From Magnetospira sp. (lineage in GTDB: Bacteria > Pseudomonadota > Alphaproteobacteria > Rhodospirillales > Magnetospiraceae), in NCBI GenBank assembly GCA_028277325.1, contig JANQGL010000292.1, forward strand, positions 1 through 5,639: 5,639 bases of DNA, given 5' to 3'. Below are positions 1 to 5,268 of this stretch, piece by piece; position 1 is the first letter of the stretch; every line of letters starts with the position of its first letter. The notes below the pieces were generated by a model. It did no database searches. It was not told where the DNA came from and saw only the letters and a list, made by a program, of their open reading frames with translations. Made by a program: the position numbers and the translations under genes.

Positions 1-54
1 CGGCGGTAGTGTCGCGACGAGCTTCCCACGCAGCACCGCGGCGGTAGTGTCGCG
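1..54. repeat. 16-bp direct repeat (copies at 1-16 and 39-54)
   Basis: CGGCGGTAGTGTCGCG occurs twice with a period of 38 bp, inside the coding region of the partial XRE gene. As 38 is not a multiple of 3, the copies are read in different frames (ARHYRR versus RDTTA on the minus strand). The sequence between the copies is not duplicated. It may be chance in GC-rich DNA, a slippage remnant or an assembly effect at the edge. Confidence 0.6.
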
Positions 55-283
55 CGGTGGCTCGGGGTGGGCTCACCAGCTCGTCGAGGGTCACCTGCAA
101 CGCCGTCGCGATGCGCACGAGCACCGCGAGGGTCGGATTCGCCGAGCCCGACTCCAGGTTCGCGACCGTCGGACGGGGAATCCCGGCCAGCTCTGCGAGC
201 CGCTGCTGGGTCCAGCCGCGCAGCTCGCGGAGCTGGACCAGGCTCTGAGCAAGGTTCGCTGCCGCTTCGTCCGTTCCGACCAT
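1..283 (-). CDS. XRE-family HTH transcriptional regulator, partial (C-terminus beyond left edge)
   Basis: The reverse strand encodes an open N-terminal piece of 94 codons (MVGTDEAAANLAQSLVQLRE...) that continues past position 1. Residues about 12-68 form a classic XRE/Cro-type helix-turn-helix: LRGWTQQRLAELAG, then IPRPTVANLESGSANPTLAVLVRIATAL. DELVSPP follows, then a basic stretch. Family members with this layout often carry a C-terminal cupin sensor domain, but that part is outside the window. ATG 283 is preferred because GGAG lies 6 nt upstream; an in-frame ATG at 295 has no Shine-Dalgarno sequence. The gene starts 24 nt after the ppsR stop (12 nt if ATG 295 is used), so co-transcription with ppsR is likely. 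XRE genes are not a standard part of photosynthesis clusters; its target is unknown. Family assignment is firm, role is not. Confidence 0.85.
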   Translation of the reverse strand, partial: MVGTDEAAANLAQSLVQLRELRGWTQQRLAELAGIPRPTVANLESGSANPTLAVLVRIATALQVTLDELVSPPRATARHYRRGAAWEARRDTTA

Positions 284-289
284 CCGTTG

Positions 290-293
290 CTCC
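290..293 (-). promoter_or_regulatory. Ribosome binding site deciding the XRE regulator start
   Basis: GGAG on the minus strand sits 6 nt before ATG 283, whereas the upstream in-frame ATG at 295 is preceded by CTAATATCG with no purine-rich core. This favours the second ATG as the start. Confidence 0.55.
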
Positions 294-307
294 ATCGATA
301 TTAGGCG

Positions 308-1726
308 TCACACCCGGTTGTCGGAATCCAGGTCGCCGAGCCCGTAGCGGCGCAGCTTGACGTAGAGGCTCTGCCGCGACAGGCCGAGCATCTCGGCCGC
401 CGAGGCGCGGTTGTCGCCGGTCAGGTCGAGCGCCGCCTGGATGCACAGCCGCTCGATCATGTCGTTGGTGTCGCTGATGATGTCCTTCAGCGGCACCCGG
501 CCGACCAGTTCGGTGAGCTGGTCCACCGAGTGCGGCAGGTCGTTGCCGGTCAGCGGCGTGGTGGACAGCCGCTGGCTGACGTCGCGGATCACGAAGCCGA
601 GGCAGGGCGGGTCGCCGTGCGGCACCCCGACCGCCGAGATCTCCACGTCGGAGGTGGATCCGTGGTCGCCCTGCAGGGTGGTGTTGAGCAGGCGCACGAA
701 GTCGGTCGCCTTGAGATTGCCGATCAGGGTGTTGATGTCGACCCCGGCGCGCCCCACGAAACGGCCCAGCGGCTCGCCGCGCGCCTGTTTCTCGGTGGCC
801 AGCTGGGCCAGTTCCAGGAACGCCGTGTTGGCCATCAGGATGCGCCCGGCGAGGTCGGTGATGACGAACCCGTCGGGCATCGATTCGAGGACATCGAACA
901 CCAGGGTCCGGGTCTTCGGCAGCAGGCTGCCGGCGTCGTCGGCCTGCTGCGGGGTCAGGCGGACCAGGAACACCACCGCCCGCTCCTGGCGGAACAGGGA
1001 GGCCGACACCATCACCTGGCGGCCGTCGCCGCTCAGGGCCGCCAGCACCGCGTCGCCGCTGCCGGCGGCGCGCACGTCGGCGAGCAGGGACTCGACCCCC
1101 TGCATCCCCACGTCGTCGAATCCGAACGGGAAGGCGCGACCGACGATCTGCGGCGCCGCCTCGCCGAACAGGCTGACCGCCGCCGGGTTGGCCTCGACCA
1201 CCCGCCGGCTCGCCGCGTCGACCATGAACACCGCCTCCGACGACAGCTTGAACAGCAGGCTGTAGCGGGTCTCCAACTGGCGCAGGCGCGAATAGTCGCG
1301 TTCCAGCGACTGCTGGGCCTCGACCAGGCGCTGCTGCATCACCGCCACCGAGCGCAGCTCGCGGCCCACCGCCAGCACGTTGCCGGTGCTCCCGTAGCGG
1401 ATCGCGGAATAGCTGACCGGGACGTCGGGGCCGGACAGGGCCGGGTGGTTGACCTGCCGCCACTGGGCCTGGCCGTCGAGCGACGAGGCGCGCAGCAGGG
1501 CCTCGATTTTGGGGCGGCTTTCGACGGTGACGGTATCGATCCAGGGGCAGCCGAGCCACTCGCCCTGGGCGGCCAGCGGCAGATCCTCCTGGCCGAGGAA
1601 CACCTCGCGGATCACGCCGCTCTCATCGAGCAGCAACGCGATGTCGGCGGTGCCGGTGATCAGGGCCGCGACCTCGGGGGCGTCCAGTCCGGTCAGCGAT
1701 GTTTGCAGCGCTTTGAATTGCTTCAC
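308..1726 (-). CDS. ppsR: PpsR/CrtJ photosynthesis-gene repressor
   Basis: Cytoplasmic redox-responsive repressor of bch, crt and puc genes. The 472 residues match the usual length of about 465-475. Visible order: N-terminal PAS-like domain (about 15-120, TADIALLLDESGVIREV), Q-rich linker helix (about 125-155), PAS1 (about 156-258, SSEAVFMVDAASRRVVEANP), PAS2 (about 275-385, SMPDGFVITDLAGRILMAN), and a Fis-type HTH (about 421-463, NRASAAEMLGLSRQSLYV). Start is GTG at 1726, which aligns with the family N-terminus; the Shine-Dalgarno sequence is weak (GGTAAG). Cysteines are C60, C375 and C428. C428 (in RLCIQ) corresponds to the HTH-proximal redox Cys known in Rhodobacter (C420/C424). I see no Cys at the end of PAS1 (about 250) matching the second one (C249/C251). 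It lies 48 nt downstream of ppaA and likely shares its transcript. Confidence 0.96.
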   Translation of the reverse strand: MKQFKALQTSLTGLDAPEVAALITGTADIALLLDESGVIREVFLGQEDLPLAAQGEWLGCPWIDTVTVESRPKIEALLRASSLDGQAQWRQVNHPALSGPDVPVSYSAIRYGSTGNVLAVGRELRSVAVMQQRLVEAQQSLERDYSRLRQLETRYSLLFKLSSEAVFMVDAASRRVVEANPAAVSLFGEAAPQIVGRAFPFGFDDVGMQGVESLLADVRAAGSGDAVLAALSGDGRQVMVSASLFRQERAVVFLVRLTPQQADDAGSLLPKTRTLVFDVLESMPDGFVITDLAGRILMANTAFLELAQLATEKQARGEPLGRFVGRAGVDINTLIGNLKATDFVRLLNTTLQGDHGSTSDVEISAVGVPHGDPPCLGFVIRDVSQRLSTTPLTGNDLPHSVDQLTELVGRVPLKDIISDTNDMIERLCIQAALDLTGDNRASAAEMLGLSRQSLYVKLRRYGLGDLDSDNRV

Positions 1727-1774
1727 CGGTCTTACCGCCAGATCGCGCGCGGACGCAAAGCGCCGCGGGCTGGG

Positions 1775-2710
1775 TTACGGCATGGCTCGCAGCAACGATT
1801 CCGCCTCGACGACCGCGCCCGGCCCGTCCGAACAGACGGCGTCGGCCCCCACGAGTTCCGCCAGTTTTTCGCTGGTGTCGAAGATTGCGCCCCCGACCAT
1901 GATCTGCACCGACTGATTGCGTGACGCGCGGCGGATTTTCCGAACCGCCGTGATCAGGCCGTCGACCTGAATGTCGCAGTTCACCGACAGGCCGACCACC
2001 GCGAACCAGTCGTCGCGCACCAGTTGCTCAAGGTCGCGGTTGGAGTCCACGGTCGGCCCGCTGACCACATGCCAGCCGGCCCGGCGCAGGAACTCGAACC
2101 AGGCGGCGCGGCGCAACGATTCGGCCAGCCGGGTGATTCCGGAGAACTGCTGCTCGCCCGGCATGCCGCACAGCAGGGCCCGGCGCTTGCCCGGCGATTC
2201 GACGCAGTCATTGTCGAACGCGCGGCCCATTTCGCGCAAGACACGCTGCAACTGCATCAGGCCGATCGTCACGTCGACGAAATCCCGCCTGTCCGACTTC
2301 CAGGCGTCGGCCATGAAGCGGGCGGTCGGCGACAGCAGGTCGAGGTACACCGATTCGAAGCCCATGCCCTGGGCGACCAGGTCGTCCACGTAGGACAGGG
2401 CGTCGGAGATCTCGCGGGTCAGCAAGAGGCGGGCGAAATGCGCGATGTCGTCGGGCACCGGCACCGGCATCGCCTCGGCGGCCAGCTCGCCGCCCTTGTG
2501 CCACGGCGATTCCTCGTTGGTCGGGCTCGTGCGGTGGGCGACCAGCAGGCGCGGGATCACTTCGCTCTGGATCACCTGGGCCAACGGATGATCGGCCGAC
2601 CGGGCGTCCGGCGCGGCGGGCGGGCGGACGCGTGCGTCGATCTGGGCGTCCGGGCCACCGGCGCGCCAAAAGGCAACGGCCGAGTCTTGGGACTGCTGTG
2701 AGCAGGTCAT
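1775..2710 (-). CDS. ppaA: PpaA/AerR antirepressor with B12-binding-like (SCHIC) domain
   Basis: The 311-residue protein belongs to the PpaA/AerR group, which binds cobalamin and modulates PpsR/CrtJ. A poorly conserved, Pro/Ala/Gln-rich N-terminus (1-80) is followed by the helical B12-binding cap (about 85-165, with YLDLLSPTARFMADAWKSD and FVDVTIGLMQLQ). A Rossmann-like cobalamin domain (about 176-311) has RALLCGMPGEQ, FAVVGLSVNC and QIMVGGAIF. Start is ATG 2710, 6 nt after AGGGGGA; an upstream in-frame GTG at 2824 would add 38 unconserved residues. The loop that carries DxHxxG in classical cobalamin domains reads PGEQQFSG here, with no His. Residues 196-213 hold two near-copies of xExLRRAxW. 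The next gene, ppsR, encodes its expected partner. The choice of the name ppaA over aerR is arbitrary. Confidence 0.92.
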   Translation of the reverse strand: MTCSQQSQDSAVAFWRAGGPDAQIDARVRPPAAPDARSADHPLAQVIQSEVIPRLLVAHRTSPTNEESPWHKGGELAAEAMPVPVPDDIAHFARLLLTREISDALSYVDDLVAQGMGFESVYLDLLSPTARFMADAWKSDRRDFVDVTIGLMQLQRVLREMGRAFDNDCVESPGKRRALLCGMPGEQQFSGITRLAESLRRAAWFEFLRRAGWHVVSGPTVDSNRDLEQLVRDDWFAVVGLSVNCDIQVDGLITAVRKIRRASRNQSVQIMVGGAIFDTSEKLAELVGADAVCSDGPGAVVEAESLLRAMP

Positions 2711-2716
2711 TTGCGT

Positions 2717-2723
2717 TCCCCCT
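2717..2723 (-). promoter_or_regulatory. Ribosome binding site of ppaA
   Basis: AGGGGGA on the minus strand, 6 nt from ATG 2710. It fixes this start over the upstream in-frame candidate at 2824. Confidence 0.75.
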
Positions 2724-2753
2724 AAAAACCTTCCCTCCCCTGTGCGGGGTGAA

Positions 2754-2766
2754 TTCGGCGGCCGAA
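2754..2766. promoter_or_regulatory. Perfect palindrome, possible operator upstream of ppaA
   Basis: TTCGGC-G-GCCGAA is a perfect 13-bp palindrome with a single central base, 44 nt upstream of the ppaA start. It could be a regulator site or a leader RNA hairpin. A weaker CCCC/GGGG inverted repeat (2737-2749) lies next to it. No protein is assigned. Confidence 0.35.
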
Positions 2767-2786
2767 GCAACATTACCCCACTTTTT

Positions 2787-2806
2787 CGGGTGCTCCCCAG
2801 CACCCG
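2787..2806. repeat. 8-bp perfect stem with 4-nt loop, upstream of ppaA
   Basis: CGGGTGCT, loop CCCC, AGCACCCG: a perfect inverted repeat. A CTTTTT tract lies on its left, so read towards ppaA the stem is followed by AAAAAG, not by U residues. It therefore does not look like an intrinsic terminator in either direction. It may be a leader hairpin or a protein site. Confidence 0.55.
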
Positions 2807-2894
2807 ATCACATCCGCCCGCCACGATGCCCTCTCGATGTGGTCGGCCGGCGGCATTTTGGAGGCTGTCGTCTTTGCTCGTTCCTCTCTCGGAT

Positions 2895-2948
2895 GCCCTT
2901 TGTCGCGTCCATCGTCCCGAGCGCCCACTTCGGGACCGAACAAAGGGC
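2895..2948. repeat. Two-tier inverted repeat (9-bp outer arms, 7-bp inner arms)
   Basis: The outer arms GCCCTTTGT (2895-2903) and ACAAAGGGC (2940-2948) are exact reverse complements. Nested within are GTCCCGA (2914-2920) and TCGGGAC (2930-2936), also exact, around a 9-nt loop. The unpaired segments between the tiers are 10 nt and 3 nt, giving an asymmetric internal loop. No T-tract follows on either strand, so a terminator is unlikely. Candidates are a structured leader or small RNA, a multi-site operator, or a small palindromic mobile-type repeat. Confidence 0.6.
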
Positions 2949-2952
2949 TCGA

Positions 2953-2965
2953 TGACATTACGTCA
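2953..2965. promoter_or_regulatory. Near-palindrome TGACATTACGTCA, candidate regulator site
   Basis: TGAC and GTCA arms flank a 5-nt centre. The right half, TTACGTCA (2958-2965), recurs exactly at 3033-3040, 75 bp downstream and next to the bchF -35 box. The 75-bp interval is about seven helical turns, which would put both boxes on the same DNA face. The binding protein is unknown. Confidence 0.35.
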
Positions 2966-2989
2966 CACCGGCCTCCATGGCAAGTCCGC

Positions 2990-3035
2990 AAAAAAACTAA
3001 GGGCTTGCAAAACAGGGTAAGTCAAGTTTAGTTTA
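2990..3035 (+). promoter_or_regulatory. AT-rich patch upstream of the bchF promoter
   Basis: About 67% A+T (31 of 46) in otherwise GC-rich DNA, with a run of seven A at 2990-2996 and four A at 3009-3012. It ends about 12 bp before the -35 box. This suits an UP-like element or bent DNA that helps RNA polymerase or an activator. Confidence 0.4.
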
Positions 3036-3053
3036 CGTCATGCCGAGTTGACA
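3036..3053. promoter_or_regulatory. Probable PpsR/CrtJ operator over the bchF -35 box
   Basis: CGTC-N10-GACA matches the published PpsR/CrtJ consensus TGTC-N10-GACA at 7 of 8 defined bases (first T is C). The right half-site shares GACA with the TTGACA -35 box, a placement that would block RNA polymerase. No clear second site was found nearby, although CrtJ often binds paired sites. Confidence 0.6.
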
Positions 3054-3077
3054 CGCGGCGGCCGGGAAGCCTAGACT
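3048..3077 (+). promoter_or_regulatory. Sigma70-type promoter of the bchF operon
   Basis: Perfect -35 TTGACA (3048-3053), 18-nt spacer, and -10 TAGACT (3072-3077, 4 of 6 to TATAAT). Transcription would start near 3084 and give a leader of about 30 nt. The weak -10 and overlapping PpsR site are typical of repressed bch promoters. Confidence 0.7.
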
Positions 3078-3102
3078 GGCCGGACCCGCCCTGCCGCGCT
3101 CT

Positions 3103-3110
3103 GGGAGGAG
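3103..3110 (+). promoter_or_regulatory. Ribosome binding site of bchF
   Basis: GGGAGGAG lies 4 nt before ATG 3115. This strong site supports translation from this distal ATG, and so supports the long N-terminal extension of BchF. Confidence 0.75.
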
Positions 3111-3114
3111 CGAC

Positions 3115-3975
3115 ATGCGACATCAGCAATCCCTTCGGGGGTCTGGGTCGGGCGCTGGGATCGCCGGCGTTTTCGGCCGTTTGTCCAGGTTGTTCGACAT
3201 CGACCGCCTGGTTGCCGCGGTGGCCTGTTGCCCGTGGCAGGCTCACGCCGGCGAGGTCCATCTGCAGCGCCTGCGCGCGACTTCGGGCGAGCGGCGGTTC
3301 GGCGCCGCGACCCTGGGTCGGGCCGACCGGCCGGCCACCGAGGGAGCGTGGTCGCGGCTCGGCGCCTGGTTCGATTTCGATCGCGCCTTCGCGGCGGTGG
3401 ACGGCTGCCCGTGGAACGCCCACGCCGGGTTGTTGCGGGTCCGGAACGGGGACGGGGGCGGTGCCCCGACCCCGCGTCCGCCGCGCCCGTCGCGTCCGCC
3501 GCTGTACACCCCGGAGGAGCGGGTGCGCCGCGACCGGTCGCCGTGGACCCTGGTCCAGGGGATCCTGGCCCCGTTGCAGTTCGTGGTGTTCCTGGTCAGC
3601 CTGTGGCTGGTGGTCGGCTATCTGGTCACCGGCGAGGGCCTGGCGGCGGCCAACATCTCGGTCGTCGTGAAGACCGGCATCCTTTACACGATCATGATCA
3701 CCGGATCGATCTGGGAAAAGGACGTGTTCGGCAAGTGGCTGTTCGCGCCGGCCTTTTTCTGGGAGGACGTGTTCAGCATGCTGGTCATCGCGCTGCACAC
3801 CGCCTATATCGGCGCCTTGATGTTCGACTGGCTCGATCCGCAGCGGCTGATGATCCTGGCGCTCGCCGCCTATGCCGCCTATGTGGTCAACGCCGGTCAG
3901 TTCCTGCTCAAGCTGCGTGCGGCGCGACTCCAGGAGCGCCTCGAGGCCGAGGCGGCGGCGGGCTTGACCAAATGA
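3115..3975 (+). CDS. bchF: 3-vinyl-bacteriochlorophyllide hydratase BchF with an unusual N-terminal extension
   Basis: BchF adds water to the C3-vinyl group of the tetrapyrrole during bacteriochlorophyll a synthesis, at the inner membrane. Residues about 131-272 are the complete family domain: YTPEERVRRDRSPW, then four likely membrane segments (about 151-171, 183-200, 219-238, 245-265), with FFWEDVFSM and ALHTAY conserved. BchF is usually 160-180 residues; this one has 286. Residues 1-130 are extra: two copies of FDxDRxxAAVxxCPWxAHAG (about 22-46 and 81-105), then a Pro/Arg-rich linker (116-130). ATG 3115 has a strong ribosome site. Codons from about 16 onward keep the G/C-rich third position of the rest of the gene, and no stop or good internal start separates the parts. 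The hydratase call is firm; the function of the extension is unknown. The TGA overlaps the bchN start. Confidence 0.95.
   Translation: MRHQQSLRGSGSGAGIAGVFGRLSRLFDIDRLVAAVACCPWQAHAGEVHLQRLRATSGERRFGAATLGRADRPATEGAWSRLGAWFDFDRAFAAVDGCPWNAHAGLLRVRNGDGGGAPTPRPPRPSRPPLYTPEERVRRDRSPWTLVQGILAPLQFVVFLVSLWLVVGYLVTGEGLAAANISVVVKTGILYTIMITGSIWEKDVFGKWLFAPAFFWEDVFSMLVIALHTAYIGALMFDWLDPQRLMILALAAYAAYVVNAGQFLLKLRAARLQERLEAEAAAGLTK
3178..3429 (+). repeat. Internal protein repeat in BchF extension (units 3178-3252 and 3355-3429)
   Basis: Two 25-residue units, 59 residues apart, are aligned without gaps: BchF residues 22-46 and 81-105. They share R-L, F-D-x-D-R, A-A-V, C-P-W and A-H-A-G, 16 identical positions. 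Conservation is greatest at C39/C98, W41/W100 and H44/H103, which suggests a functional site per unit rather than a spacer. I do not recognise the domain. Confidence 0.85.
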
Positions 3976-5264
3976 GCATGCCCGGGGCCGCATCCGAATC
4001 CGCCGCCGATTTCGGTTGCCGCGAGGCCCCGGTGCTTCGGGAAAGAGGGCAGCACGAGGTCTTTTGCGGCCTGACCGGCATCATCTGGCTGCACCGCAAG
4101 ATCCAGGATGCGTTCTTCCTGATCGTCGGCTCCCGCACCTGCGCCCATCTGATGCAGTCGGCGGCCGGAGTGATGATTTTCGCCGAGCCGCGCTTCGCCA
4201 CCGCGATCCTGCAGGAGCAGGACCTGGCCGGGCTGGCCGATGCCCATGACGAACTGGATCGGGTGGTCGGCCGCCTGCTGGAGCGGCGTCCCGACATCAA
4301 GCTGCTGTTCCTGGTCGGCTCCTGCCCGTCGGAGGTGATCAAGATCGACCTCGGCAAGGCCGCCCAGCGGCTGTCGGACCGCCACGCCCCGGCGACCCGG
4401 GTGCTGAGCTATTCCGGCAGCGGCCTGGAAACCTCGTTCACCCAGGGCGAGGACGCCTGCCTGGCCGCCCTGGTGCCGGAGATGCGGGCGGCGCCGGCGA
4501 ACGGCGATCGCGAGCTGCTGGTGGTCGGCACCCTGCCGGACGTGGTGGAGGATCAGTTCGCCCGCCTGCTGGCGGCGGTCGGCATCCCCGAGGTTCGGTT
4601 CCTGCCGGCGCGCCAGGCCGGCGACCTGCCGGCGGTCGGTCGCAACACCCGTTTCCTGATGGCGCAGCCGTTCCTCGGCGAGACGGCGCGCCTGCTCGAG
4701 CAACGGGGGGCCGGCCGCCTGGCGGCGCCGTTCCCGTTCGGCGCCGAGGGCACCACTTTGTGGCTGAAGGCGGCGGCCGACGCCTGGGACATCGATCCGG
4801 CGGCGTTCGAGGCGGCCATCGCGGCGCCGCGCGAGCGGGCCCGCACCGCGCTCGCCCGCCATCGCGACGTCCTCGACGGCAAGCGGATTTTCTTCTTTCC
4901 GGATTCGCAATTGGAGGTCCCGCTGGCCCGCTTCCTGGCCCGCGAACTGGGCATGCGGCCGGTCGAGGTGGGCACGCCCTGGCTGCACCGCAGGAACCTG
5001 GCCGAGGAACTGGACCTGCTGCCGGCCGATACCGTGCTGAGCGAGGGCCAGGACGTGGACCGCCAGCTCGACCGCTGCCGCGCCGCGCGGCCCGACCTGT
5101 CGGTGTGCGGGCTCGGCCTGGCGAATCCGCTGGAGGCCGAGGGCCTGACGACCAAATGGGCCATCGAACTGGTGTTTTCGCCCATCCACGGCTATGAGCA
5201 AGCGGGGGAGCTCGCCGAGCTGTTCGCCCGGCCGCTGGTCCGGCGCCGCCTGCTGAAGGTCTGA
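3972..5264 (+). CDS. bchN: Light-independent protochlorophyllide reductase subunit N
   Basis: BchN and BchB form the nitrogenase-like NB-protein, which reduces ring D (C17=C18) of protochlorophyllide with ATP-dependent electrons from BchL, independent of light. The protein has 430 residues, the usual size. Three [4Fe-4S] ligands are visible: C32 (HEVFCGLTGI), C57 (GSRTCAHLM) and C118 (LVGSCPSEVIKIDL). Each is shifted by 6 from C26, C51 and C112 of Rhodobacter capsulatus BchN. The C-terminal half keeps LSYSGSGLETSFTQGEDACL and TKWAIELVFSPIHGYEQAGELAELF. ATG 3972 overlaps the bchF stop as ATGA, so translational coupling is likely; the ribosome site is weak. Its frame is open far upstream through bchF, but the Cys spacing supports this start. 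Confidence 0.97.
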   Translation: MSMPGAASESAADFGCREAPVLRERGQHEVFCGLTGIIWLHRKIQDAFFLIVGSRTCAHLMQSAAGVMIFAEPRFATAILQEQDLAGLADAHDELDRVVGRLLERRPDIKLLFLVGSCPSEVIKIDLGKAAQRLSDRHAPATRVLSYSGSGLETSFTQGEDACLAALVPEMRAAPANGDRELLVVGTLPDVVEDQFARLLAAVGIPEVRFLPARQAGDLPAVGRNTRFLMAQPFLGETARLLEQRGAGRLAAPFPFGAEGTTLWLKAAADAWDIDPAAFEAAIAAPRERARTALARHRDVLDGKRIFFFPDSQLEVPLARFLARELGMRPVEVGTPWLHRRNLAEELDLLPADTVLSEGQDVDRQLDRCRAARPDLSVCGLGLANPLEAEGLTTKWAIELVFSPIHGYEQAGELAELFARPLVRRRLLKV

Positions 5265-5268
5265 GGTC

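Larger units (their letters stand above)
2711..3114. other. Divergent regulatory region between ppaA and bchF
   Basis: 404 bp without a convincing gene. Apparent small reading frames here have no family resemblance and most lack a ribosome site. The bchF half (about 2950-3114) contains a sigma70-like promoter, a PpsR operator, an AT-rich patch and repeated TTACGTCA boxes. The ppaA half holds three inverted repeats of no known type. I could not identify a convincing ppaA promoter; the leader could therefore be long, with the inverted repeats lying in the 5' untranslated RNA. Confidence 0.8.

Noticed and set aside
530..1924. Plus-strand open frame of 464 codons opposite ppsR and ppaA
   Set aside because: It is antisense to ppsR and the ppaA end; its Arg/Gln/His/Gly-rich composition is typical of a GC-rich shadow frame, and no domain is visible.
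2787..2806. Hairpin as an intrinsic terminator
   Set aside because: The T-tract is on the wrong side for the plus strand, and on the minus strand the stem is followed by A residues.
2711..2824. Longer ppaA start at GTG 2824
   Set aside because: It would put the ribosome site AGGGGGA and a hairpin inside the coding region and add 38 residues with no family resemblance. ATG 2710 has the better site.
2773..3031. Small open frames on both strands in the intergenic region
   Set aside because: They overlap the promoter elements and inverted repeats, and show no recognisable domain or convincing ribosome site.
3001..3040. FNR-type or TGTAA-N8-TTACA site in the AT-rich patch
   Set aside because: TTG and CAA are 15 nt apart rather than 8, and GTAA and TTAC are 12 nt apart, so neither spacing fits.
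3228..3971. Upstream extension of the bchN frame through bchF
   Set aside because: BchF occupies this stretch in another frame, and the BchN Cys spacing from ATG 3972 matches the family. The extension is only absence of stops.
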